DNA from: Trissonchulus latispiculum
Lineage: Eukaryota; Nematoda; Enoplea; Enoplida; Ironidae
Reading direction: 5' to 3'
Assembly: GCA_030248195.1 (NCBI GenBank)
Contig: JASAND010022216.1
Coordinates: 41,074-105,073 of the forward strand
Length of the DNA stretch: 64,000 bases
Below are positions 1-9,548 of this stretch, piece after piece. Made by a program: the position numbers and the translations under genes. Position 1 is the first letter of the stretch, and the number at the start of each line of letters is the position of its first letter. A model generated the notes under the pieces. The model worked only from the letters and a program-made list of their open reading frames with translations, did not search any database and was not told the DNA's origin.

Positions 1-450
1 AACGCCAGCTTCATAACATTCATGTACAGTGAGAAACAAAAATCTGAAGTTCTAGAACTATATATAGAAAATTATGCCCAGCGACTATAATCATTTTAAA
101 GCTTATTATGTGCTCTACAACTTTGCTTTTAGACATTAGTCTCTAGCTCTTATAGTTTTTGAGCAGTGAATTTTTGAAACATTTTTGCTTGAAAATTGGT
201 TATTTTTGACACGATCTTGCTGAAAACAGGTTTTGTCTAATTGAAGCCGGTATACACTACAAGCATAGACACATTTATACTCAACTTAAAGAGCTTCAAA
301 GAAGGCAAAAATTAGGTTAATTAGAGCACTGTACACTGGATAAGCCTGAAGTTTTGGGCGAATAACTGATTTTGTCAAATTGCGGATAAAATTCTTTGAC
401 CGAAGATCCACAACCAATGGATGGATCTAAAAGATATACTACACATAGTA

Positions 451-631
451 TGTTTGGACAATTTGCCCGGGACGGTTTTTTATTTTTCTCTTTATCAGCC
501 TCCAATCAAGAGCAATGATTTTTCACAGTTGGATAAAATACCAAATTTTCAGAAAATGCTCAATTTCTGTATACTGAAAGGACATTTTGGCAAAATCAAA
601 AAACCGTCCCTGGCAAATTATCTCAGAAACA
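451..631. repeat. Foldback element A1
   Basis: The ends are inverted copies: TTTGCCCGGGACGGTTTTTT near 462-481 and its complement AAAAAACCGTCCCTGGCAAA near 597-616, with the similarity running outward over TGTTTGGACA/TCTCAGAAACA. A related element is at 14735-14941. Non-coding; the 103-codon frame across it is accidental. Confidence 0.7.
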
Positions 632-1822
632 CATTGGATACGGCCATTTTCTTGTTGCGTAAAAATTTTTCAAAAAAATTTTGGTCGAAAATTGTGGCTA
701 CTTTTGGTAAGTTTGCAACCAATACAAGGTAGGTAGACACGTTTCAGTGATACTAAACGACGCAGAAGATGTAGAGCTTTATTTTGATATGTGGCTTAAT
801 TCATAACTCTCAATATTGAGTAAGTTACAGTTTTCCAAAGTGAACTGAATGTAAGGGAAGTGCGACCTTAAAGTTTAAGTCGCTGAAAGTTTAAGTGGAC
901 CTGTATTTGTGAAACGCCACTTTACTTAAAGTTTAAGTAGCTGGTTTTTGTGAAAGCGGGTCTTGCTTAAACGACTTAAGTTAAGTCGTTTAAGTAGTTT
1001 AAGTCGTTTAAGTAGAAGTTGGTTTCACAGAAACCACTTCGTTTAAGTTAAGCCGTTTAAGTACTTTTTATGAACAAACCCTTAGTTATTTTTAATGTTA
1101 CTGTAGTTTCTGCAGATAGCTGTCTGCTAGAAACACTAATGTTAAGACAGCTAAAGAACCTATGCAACAAAGGTCTGTATCGTCGAATTATTTACTTCGC
1201 GTTAAATTATTAATACTAAGGCAAGGTTTTCTTTCATCTGTCCAGACATTGCTACAATAATATCTTGTTCTTCTGCAAAGGTTGGATCGCATTCCATGAA
1301 GTTCGTCTTAGGGACAAGTTTAGTGCCAGCTCAATTGGAAGATGTGCACTATCGCTGAGCATATGTTACCCAACAGTTATTTTATCAAAATACATGATGG
1401 GATGGGATCTTAGTTACAACATGTTAATACTATGACAAAAAGGGAATTGTCAAACTTGTGATTTCGCAAAAACCTGGAATGTGATTTTAGCGCTCAAGCA
1501 ATCCTGCACTCGACTGTCGCAAAAATTCCGATCTGCCACAGATCCCGATACGCGTAGTTGTAAGATTGAGGCTCTCAGGCCGTGTCAAGCGATCTAGCAG
1601 TGACAAACCTACTACTGGAACTACGCCCAATGAACAAATGCGACTTGCCGATATGAGAGCCAATCCGGGGTAGCCTCGCCAGTAACAGATTTTACAATAT
1701 CTACAACTAATATATATGGTTTAATAATGGCGCATGGGCCGGAAAATGACACAGTTAAAATAAGTGGAGTGTACACAATGAATGCAAGTTATAATAATAA
1801 TGTCGTACTGGCGATGACGTAC
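632..1822. other. Non-coding stretch with a TTTAAGT cluster
   Basis: No exon recognised. The piece 866-1075 is a dense cluster of direct and inverted copies of GTTTAAGT(CG), including the palindromic CGACTTAAGTTAAGTCG; this looks like the subterminal part of a foldback transposon. The rest is unremarkable. Confidence 0.5.
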
Positions 1823-2039
1823 CTAAGCAACAAACCTACGCAACAGCCGGGAAGACCGGAAATACAGATGGGGTGGGGACCGAACTGACTTGACAAGGGA
1901 GCCCACGTCGAGTACACGCAGTATTGCTACACGGGAAGCAAACAAAAAACGCAAACCAACCAAATAGGACGGGAGAAGTTTAGTTAAGAACCCTCCCCCG
2001 GGGCGGAGCTTAGGTAAAACCCTACCAAACAATTGCGAC

Positions 2040-2300
2040 ATAACACTATAGCAAACATAGTTTCACGTTGGGGGACGCCCAATTAACCCAACTACCGACC
2101 AAAGGAAGGAAGAACCCCGGACAGAGGAGGGAAAAGATAGAGTTGAGTGTTACACACAAATATGACAATATACACATATATCCCCCTACACCACATAAAG
2201 GCCCGTTTTCCTTTTAAGCTACCTTCGTGTGAGTATACTCAACATTTGCAGGTTTAGTTCTATAGCAAACATAGTTTCACGTGGGGGATAGAGGGGTGCA
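2040..2300. repeat. Direct repeat CTATAGCAAACATAGTTTCACG
   Basis: The run TATAGCAAACATAGTTTCAC followed by GT and a G-run occurs near 2047-2075 and again near 2262-2290. Surrounding 1823-2040 and 2300-3150 show only low-complexity AT sequence and a possible MITE end (GGGGTAAACACGCTAGAATT near 2667) that resembles ATTAACACTAGGGTCCGATT at 12719. Confidence 0.5.
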
Positions 2301-3551
2301 GAGACCCCCCAGACCGATAAAAACGGGTAGACACCCTCTGCGATAAGGGGAAAGAGGGTATACCCTTCAGCGATTTTTACTATTAATTGCTCATTTTTAA
2401 CAAATTTTACAACAAAACAAATTGAACAAATTATTTCAAACATTTTCTTATAAATTTCTTAATCTGTTAATTACTATCTATGTATTATTTATTATTGTCC
2501 ATCTTTCTGTTATGTATTATTATCTATTAATTAATTAGTATCTTAAAAATCCCTAAACTTCTTCATTTCTTACTAATTTTTGGCAAAAAAATTAAAATAT
2601 TAGCAAATTTTGGGGTGGACGCTTAAAACTTTGAAATGTTTCAGGGGTGGATGCCTCTCTAGAGTCGGGGTAAACACGCTAGAATTGGACCCCGTGTTAA
2701 TGTATGATAGAAGGGCATGCAAACTTTATATTCGTTGGTTGCAGACCGTCTAGAAACACAAAACAGCACGGTGCACTTTAGCAAATAAAATTATTAACTA
2801 AAAGAAGAAACTGGATACAGCAGAATGAAAATGAACTTATTTATGTATGCGACTTCCTCCGAAATTTCTAGATAGAAATATCAAAAACACATTTTTAAAA
2901 AACTTATATATGGTTTATTCTTAACAACATGATTAATCGTTAAAGAATCTATAGTTCTTCGCAGCACAGTGACCAAATATTATTGCTGTACGACTTTCCT
3001 AGCTCAAGCTATAATACTTAATTTGTTGAAAACGGTCGCTTTTGCAAAATGTCAGCGTGCTATGTTTACACGCTGACCTCCCCCTCCCCAGATTTGTGTT
3101 TCTAGAATACTGTAAGCTTGATACATATGCAGCTGTGAGTGTCTTACTCTCCCTATTATAAACTTTTGGCATAGCCTATCTTATCTTGTTTACATTTGTT
3201 TACCTTAAAGATATGGATATCGTTGAAAGAGTTCTGCGAATATTCACCAAACCAACCTCGTGTGCAACGTTTGCACAGGCTAAAACTGCAATCTTCGGAA
3301 GAGCATAGAATTGTGAAAGATTTAATTATGGTGTGTAGAATTAGCCAAAACCTTATTGAATTAAGGATGGAAGATTTTCTCAGCATAAATAGTTACAGTG
3401 TTACTCGCGGGCATCTGTATAAATTTATATTAAAGCGTTCCACGCTTAGATTTTAGAAAAAATTTTTAACCGAGTTGTTTCAATTTGGAAGTTTTTGAAT
3501 TCCGATATAGCTTGCTCTGAAAGCGTGAGTGAATTTGGAAGAAAACTTAAT

Positions 3552-3900
3552 TGTAATGTCTTTCACGTGAATACTATTCCGTCTGGAATCAAAGTCGGAT
3601 ACCTAATTTGCATATTACACGAAACTACCTAATTTGCATATCCCGGTACTATAAAAGCGCATGCCGAAGTCTCTGGGGTCAGTTGTTGTTCTTGCATCAT
3701 CAACGCCTCCGTCTTGATTCCTGACATCACATTGGTGGCAGCGGTGGGATTGGCAGGTATTTCCGCCCTTACTTGTATGGAAATCAGGTCACGGTTATTA
3801 CAGACCACAAGCCTTTGCAATGGTTGAACACAATTAAGGATCCTACGCAGAGACTTCCGCGCAATGGAGGGTCCAATCTAAAGGGGGAGGAGTGTAATAG
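3552..3900 (+). mobile_element. Collapsed Gypsy-like LTR retroelement
   Basis: 5' LTR 3552-3729 starts TGTAATGTCTTTCACGTGAA and ends near TGACATCA. A tRNA-type primer site (TTGGTGGCAGCGG at 3732) follows directly. A fragment of the RNase H region of the polyprotein comes next, reading YGNQVTVITDHKPLQWLN and TIKDPTQRLPR (3776-3860). Then there is a polypurine tract AAAGGGGGAGGAG (3880-3892) and the start of the 3' LTR (TGTAATAGTATTCACGTGAA, 3893 on). Gag, protease, most of RT and integrase are missing, so this is an internally deleted relic with a truncated 3' LTR. It lies upstream of the TM1 exon. Confidence 0.85.
3601..3656 (+). promoter_or_regulatory. LTR promoter with two octamer boxes and TATA box
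   Basis: ACCTAATTTGCATAT occurs at 3601-3615 and 3627-3641, followed by TATAAAA at 3650-3656. ATTTGCAT is the POU-factor octamer; duplicated octamers 9-35 bases before a TATA box in an LTR make a plausible U3 enhancer/promoter. Inferred from motifs only. Confidence 0.6.
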
Positions 3901-4122
3901 TATTCACGTGAAACACATTGCATTAATTAATAGTATCTAACGACCCACCCAGTTCCTTACCAACATTGAATAGTATATTCCTTATTTTTATGTTGTTTCT
4001 TGTTTTTTCCTACCTTTACTTGCTATTTTGATTTGCTGTTATTACTCTTAAATGGCATTGGTTGGTTAAATAAATGAATGATTGTTTACATTTGTTTGCA
4101 GCAATGTTTTGTCTGCTTTCAG

Positions 4123-4320
4123 TTTGTTGAGTCTTCACTTGAAATGATTGATCCATGCAGCTTGTCCGTTCCCTGTGTTAAAAAGGTATTAATCCAGGAC
4201 AGCATGCGAAAGAAATTCCTTTGGTATTTTCTTCTAGTGGCATCGTGGACATTCTGTGCTGTTCATTCGTATTTACTGATTCGCAAATACTTCCTGTATC
4301 AAAGCAGTCTTAAGCATGAT
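4123..4320 (+). CDS. DEG/ENaC channel, TM1 exon
   Basis: The frame reads FVESSLEMIDPC..., then the basic stretch KKVLIQDSMRKK, then the hydrophobic FLWYFLLVASWTFCAVHSYL followed by LIRKYFLYQSS. A short N-terminal F-x-E-S-S element, basic residues directly before an aromatic-rich TM1 and an RKYF exit are typical of the DEG/ENaC amino end. The acceptor is either the TTTCAG ending at 4122 or the TTTGCAG ending at 4101; the donor is GAT|GTACGT, phase 0. The His-Gly gating motif expected just after F-x-E-S-S reads Met-Ile here. No convincing initiator exon was found upstream. Confidence 0.8.
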
Positions 4321-4814
4321 GTACGTCATTAATTAATTGAACTTTTTCCTCACATTTTCAGCCAATTTTCGTACTGATGGCAGTTCTTTTCACGGCAGTT
4401 CGTTTCACTTGCAATACCGTTTGGGAAAATTCGCAGCCATTAATTTAATTAGTTAATTCGAATAGTGCACGCATTTCCGAAATTGTTTTCCTGCTTTTTC
4501 CGATAAGATAATATTATTTCACTACGCCTTTGGGAACCGAAACTTGTTTATCAATCTAATAACGATCGTCTTATTGTTCTTTTTCAAATTTCGAAACTTC
4601 AACTTAGTTTAACTTATTTTATTTTCTTATATCTCGTATTTTTTCTTGTTTTTTCCTCAATGAAACTAACCGATTTTTTGTTTGCAAGGTGCTTTATTAA
4701 ATTAATTTCTTTATATAAATTCAATTATGTATATTGCTCCAAATACTTACGCAGGTAAATCTTGTATACAGACTTTTTTACTCACTGTAATCACCAATTA
4801 TGCATCCGTTTTAG
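4321..4814. other. Channel intron 1
   Basis: AT-rich intron between the TM1 and palm exons; no repeat or gene recognised. Confidence 0.6.
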
Positions 4815-4916
4815 TTGTCTGTATCTCAGTTCGTCCAGTTTCCAGCAGTAGATGTCTGCAACGTTAATCCGTACAAAAATGAGGAAGTAAAGAATTATCC
4901 CATGCTGCAGGACGTA
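4815..4916 (+). CDS. DEG/ENaC channel, first extracellular (palm) exon
   Basis: The 34 codons read LSVSQFVQFPAVDVCNVNPY and then KNEEVKNYPMLQDVV. The FPAV-x-x-CN-x-NP-Y/F block is one of the best family signatures and lies at the start of the extracellular domain. Acceptor CCGTTTTAG, donor GTA|GTAAGT; it enters and leaves in phase 0, which matches the TM1 exon before it and the exon at 6061. Confidence 0.88.
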
Positions 4917-6060
4917 GTAAGTTAATGGTCTCATTGTCCTATATTAACATTGCGTCGCCTGGGTGCTTGTCTAAAGAAAATTTTGAGGGGGCTTGTACCT
5001 TGACATAGAATTGTCCAGGGGGCTTATTCCTTAAAAATAAATCAAACTTTTCGACTTTGTCATAATTTGCAATAAAATATTCATTTTCTAGAACAAACAG
5101 TTCAAAACTTTGGCACCTTTTTACGAAACATGAAGAAGTCAAGCTAAAATATTTCGGTTAAGCCGGATAGTTTTTAAGAGTTTAGTATAAACGCTAATTT
5201 TTTCCGGCCATTTTTGCTCATGCCATTGGCCATGCTTTCCTTATCCCTTCCTTCTCCCTTTTCCCCGACTGGTTTGTACCTTGTCCGGGCTGCGGGGGGT
5301 AGAGTACTTGGACCTTCCAGATCCCACCCCCGCGTTAGCCGATGCTCATTATTGTAATTTTCCTTCCATTGGAACATTGATGTAGACACAAAGAACGGAG
5401 CCACTCTTTTTAGAAACGTTCAAGTGCCTCGAAAATGCAGACGGGTTATCGAAATTATTATGTAACCACGTTTGGCATACAAACATTGTGCTCTCCTGTA
5501 TAAAAATAGTTGTTTTATTGTAATTGCATTTTTAATGTTTTAGAAGGAAAATTAAAAGTTTTATTTCAAAATCAGAATAACACTGCATATACTTTGAAAT
5601 TTCACTTCTACTGATGCTTACAACTTAGTAATCCTTCAGTTGGAAGTCAGCTTATAGATTTGCTTCTTTCCAATTTTCAGATTCGGTATTACCAAGCATA
5701 GGGATTACACTGTACGCTTCGTAATATTATTCAGGCTGTAATATGCTTGAAATATTAAAGTTAGAAGTCTGGGTTTGAGGATATCTGAGCACATGCAACG
5801 ATGGTGTATTCATATTCGCGTTCGCATAGAGACGCTGTCGACGAACAGTGAACATTGCAGTCAGTTCTGCTGACTGTCAGCAGCATCGCTGCCTAGTTCG
5901 ACAGGAAAGCATCGAAGCCTTACCGTACAGTACAATTGTACTGCACGTTACATCGTGTAATACAGTTGTACTGCGCGATATAGCGTGCAATTTAATTCTA
6001 CGCAGCGGTTATAGCCTAGTTCGATTGCAATGAGCCATGGTGCAATATTACTTATTGCAG
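4917..6060. other. Channel intron 2
   Basis: Contains a segment near 4945-5010 (AAAATTTTGAGGGGGCTTGT) that resembles 12755-12783 in intron position 6, probably pieces of one dispersed repeat. Otherwise nothing recognised. Confidence 0.5.
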
Positions 6061-6193
6061 GTGGACTCATACGAGTGCCTAAGTGACCCAAGGCAGAAGC
6101 AGGACGGCTGCAAAAGCACGTTAAATCATACACGGTCCAGACGACAAACGGATGGGAAGCAAGGCATGCTGTTTCGACTGTTTATCTGTATCG
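6061..6193 (+). CDS. Channel extracellular exon preceding the lectin domain
   Basis: After acceptor TTATTGCAG the phase 0 frame reads VDSYECLSDPRQKQDGCK, then STLNHTRSRRQTDGKQGM and LFRLFICI. There are two cysteines, one N-glycosylation sequon (NHT) and many charged residues, as expected of the poorly conserved early finger region. The chosen donor ATCG|GTTAAT ends in phase 1, which fits the next exon (GA TGT CCA, giving Gly-Cys-Pro). A rival donor two codons upstream would create a stop at that junction. Confidence 0.6.
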
Positions 6194-6697
6194 GTTAATA
6201 TGATGACTTAGTCATTTGTAGACGTATTAAAGAGGATAATCAAATGAGCGGAAGAGCCTCTGATAGGGCAGTGGTTCCTTGCTGCGCTGTAAATGGAGGA
6301 TCATGTCAGGTCTAGAGGTTACAAAAGATAATCTCTGCCACCCCATTTCAAATCCCTTCAGGACAATTTACCGGGACTGTCAAGATGTAGCTACCACAGA
6401 ACCTCCAATTACGGTGGACGTTATGGAAGTTCTGATAGCCTTACAGAACAAGTTGGGTAATTGCTATGGCAATTATTCAGTGTCATCATCACCACTTCCC
6501 TCAAAACCTCAAAAATGCAAACGTTCTAAGCTAGCACTATCTCTAACCGAAGTACCAGAATTGGCGAGTTAGCTGTAAAAGCATGAGCGGAAACTGCATG
6601 CAAGAAGCAATAAATTAACTTGAACTAAGAATCCCAACAACATGCCACAATTTGGTGCATTTGACTTGACTGTGGTTTGCTTTGTCGAATTTTGCAG
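6194..6697. other. Channel intron 3
   Basis: Holds an open frame of 97 codons (6279-6572) without recognisable similarity; no supported exon. Confidence 0.45.
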
Positions 6698-6871
6698 GAT
6701 GTCCAGCATACTACACAAATCTAGCGCACCAGAGTAACACAGTGATTCGGATTAGGTCATTTCGATGGAGAGCAGCTGTGCAGAAGCAATAAACTCAGAT
6801 GCCCACTTGCCATACGTCAACAGTAAAGAAGAATGGACAGTTTTTCACCAGATTGCTGGTAACAATACAGA
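6698..6871 (+). CDS. CTLD amino-terminal exon (one base short of an open frame)
   Basis: Following TTTTGCAG the frame reads CPAYYTNLAHQSNTVIRI, RSFRWRAAVQK, and then, one frame over, INSDAHLPYVNSKEEWTVFH and QIAGNNT. C-P at the start, W-x-x-A, A-H-L, the N-S-x-E-E-W block and a following F are the hallmark order of the first half of a C-type lectin fold. The frame shift falls at about 6787 in CAATAAAC; one extra A there would give an uninterrupted exon and a phase 2 end, matching the donor GA|GTGAGA and the next CTLD exon. The usual Cys after W-x-x-A-x-x-x would be Gln. Confidence 0.7.
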
Positions 6872-6894
6872 GTGAGAATTTAAGGCTGTAATTT

Positions 6895-7030
6895 ACATGT
6901 TACGTTCAAATTGTGCTCCCGTGTAAATTGCAATGCACGGGCAAATCGTGCAAATTGTGATCTGCATGATTAAACGTGCAAATTAAAATTTGCACGGTTG
7001 CTTTTCGTGCAAATTGCAGTTAACATGGAA
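6895..7030. repeat. Cluster of CGTGCAAATT motifs
   Basis: CGTGTAAATTGCA, CGTGCAAATTG, CGTGCAAATTA, its inverted partner AATTTGCACG and a further CGTGCAAATTGCA occur within about 110 bases, immediately after the donor of the first CTLD exon. Could be an element end or a cluster of octamer-like sites. Confidence 0.55.
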
Positions 7031-7367
7031 AGTGCCGAGCTAATTGTAAAAAGACACCTCAGGTAACACCTAATAATTTTTAAAACTTTGTAAACTTGTT
7101 ATAATTAAAAGTTTAGTGACTACTATAATGAAATGATGATGATGAAATCGGACTTAATCGGAAATTAATTGAAACCTTAGGGCAGTTTTTGCCAATTTCT
7201 GACAGTTGGGCAGCAGCTGCATAGCTGTGATTGGGTAGCGTATACAGATGAGTTCTGCACAAAAATACCCCAGGATGTTTTTTAGTTGCTTCTACTGCTG
7301 CTTTCTAGCTAAAGTGGTCGCTTGCTAACGTTGGGAAACCTTTTCCAGAAAGGATAATGTTGAGTTA

Positions 7368-7809
7368 AGGCCCGTATTCATAAAACGCTGGTATCCATAC
7401 CAATGGTATCCATGCAACTTGTATGGATACCAGTGGTTAGAAAACTAATGGGTTATTTAACCGAATTCATAAAGCTCTGGTTTTTTAACCATGGTCTGCA
7501 CACCAGTGGTATGGCGGGAAAATGAAAACCCTTTCATGTTAAGCAGTGGTATGTGTATACCACTGGAACCCTTCGAATGAATTGGATACCAGTGGTATGC
7601 GAATATAATAGTCTGCTGTAAAACATATGTCAAACCACCTCCAACGGTGGTTTGCAATTTTAACCGTTGGTATGGTACCAGCTGTATGGCACCAAAGGTT
7701 AGAAAGTTTTACGAATTCGCCGTACGCCTGCAATATCACTGGTTAACCACTGATACCCCTTCATCCATACCAGTGGTATGGGTACCAACGCTTTATGAAT
7801 ACGAACCTA
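7368..7809. mobile_element. Foldback/TIR element with ATACCAGTGGTAT subterminal repeats
   Basis: Ends are inverted: GGCCCGTATTCATAAAACGC at 7370 and GCGTTTTATGAATACGGGCC-type complement near 7790-7808 (actual CGCTTTATGAATACGAACCT). The interior has at least eight copies of the palindrome ATACCAGTGGTAT or its variants. No coding capacity; the 60-77 codon frames here are repeat translations. It lies in the intron between the two CTLD exons. Confidence 0.82.
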
Positions 7810-7869
7810 TAATTAACTCGATCCTTTTCATGAAAGAGTTAAAAGAGGGAAACTCAAGGATGAGTGGAG

Positions 7870-9246
7870 TTTATAGGTAGGTAAAACAAATATTTGTAAC
7901 TTTACTCTAGTGTACTAACATTATTTGCACGTTGGGACACAAATTTACGATGGTAGTGTAGTAACTTTGATTTTTGACTCGAATTGAGCTGTTTCGAAGC
8001 GACTCTGATTTTTAAATGTAATTTGCATTTAAATTTTTAAATGATCGAACTGAATCAAACCATTTAATCCAATAATGCCTGAATTTCGTGTGGACAGACG
8101 ATTGAAAATGACCGATTTTGCATTTTTAACTGCCATGCTTTACTGGCACCTAAAGAGATGGGACTGCAACAATCGATAGATTTCAAATGCAAGCACTGAT
8201 TGGTCCTCGATACACCCAGAAAAAGTTAGAGACCAGGAAAAGTCAGGAAAAGTAGGAAATGTTTGCTAAAGTGTCATTACAGAAAATCAACTAATTGATT
8301 TCTGGGTGCAACCTTAGGAAAACCGTTTTTTTCGCCGACGAACTACAGCTTGGATTGGTTCGAATGCAGGGATCGAACAGAGCTCGAAAGTTTCAAAACT
8401 TTTATTGTTATCATTTTGTTCATATTTATTTTCATTGGAAAGCTATAAAAACTCCATAATTCCTGCTGATGTAGCGCTGTCGATGTAAACCGCATCCATG
8501 ATTGTTGACCAACTCGCTATCCGACAAGCAATTGTCGAGGGCACTGCCACACGATACATAATTCACCTGGCCGTGAAGAACCAGGCAGGGGAAGCCTCGC
8601 CAGATAGGGCTAAAAAGCTAAACTGTACCAATATAACACAACATAGTTCAATAAATGATTTAATAAACAATGCATACATACATGGCCGTAAGCCTTGACA
8701 GACAGTCAAACCGTTATCCAGCAGTATTATGCTAATCAAAAATCACTTTAATACAATACGGTAAGCGATCTAGTTGCGAGAGCAAGGTTTTCATATCAAA
8801 GCTCAAACAGCCTGGAAATATGCACACACTGAAAAGGTTGGGAAAATAGCTACATTCATCTAATTCTGAGTATTAATCTAGACACGACAAGACCGGGGTA
8901 GACGGAGTCTGTAGCGATGGCAAATGGGGAGCTAATTACAGCGGTCTGGCAACCATACCGTAAGAAACTGTATTAAATGCCTATTTTATTCTAAGCGGTT
9001 CTGCTATACAGAACTAAAATGGAAGAATATATATAGAATTGGCTAGTAGTTTCGCTAAATGCAAGAATCTTCCTTGTTATTTGAGCCACCATTATAACTG
9101 CAATACAACAGTGATTTTAAAAATAACCTTAAAATCTCCTAACAGCTTGTGCAAATGCACAAGCAAATGGCTCGGCTCATAATATCCAAATAAATGTACT
9201 ACCTGCGACTGTCCACACATTTCGATAAAATTATATATTTTTCTAG
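7870..9246. other. Intron between the CTLD exons, distal part
   Basis: No supported exon. A 66-codon open frame (8498-8698) with GC content above its surroundings and two AATAAA sites right after it could be the 3' end of a retroposed transcript; it has no recognised similarity. The missing central CTLD exon would have to be here or near 6872-7360. Confidence 0.4.
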
Positions 9247-9383
9247 GTATGCTGAGTGGGGATCTGCGGATAAAGATAAGTGTCAAAATGACACATGCTT
9301 GGCTCTCGATATAACCTCAGGCAAAGCCATAAGTTTACCATGCGATTACCCAGAACCAGTCTTCTGTCAGATAAGGCTACATG
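9247..9383 (+). CDS. CTLD carboxy-terminal exon
   Basis: After TTTTTCTAG one base completes the previous codon, then the frame reads YAEWGSADKDKCQNDTCLAL, DITSGKAISLPCDYPEPVFC and QIRLH. The spacing of the D-K-C, S-G-K, L-P-C-D and F-C-Q elements is that of the end of a C-type lectin-like domain. A WND calcium/sugar site is absent, so carbohydrate binding is not predicted. Donor CATG|GTAATT is phase 1, compatible with the channel exon at 12403. The mid-domain segment with the W-I-G motif is not in either CTLD exon; an extra 2-2 exon between 6872 and 9246 could hold it, but I did not find one. Confidence 0.75.
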
Positions 9384-9548
9384 GTAATTAGATTTTCTGC
9401 AATAATAAGAATATATTGGCAAATATATACTGAGCTAAGTTAAGTAGAAAATTTGGATGGTGGATTTTCAAAGTTTGGCTAGTAGGAAGTTGGTCATTTA
9501 GAAAATCCTATAGGCCGTAAGAAAACACAGACAGTTACTTATAGTTAA

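Noticed and set aside
3213..3310. ATG with M-D-I-V-E-R-V-L-R-I-F as an initiator exon of the channel
   Set aside because: No usable GT donor in frame and no clear family similarity.
7457..7880. Several 66-77 codon frames
   Set aside because: They lie in the ATACCAGTGGTAT foldback element.
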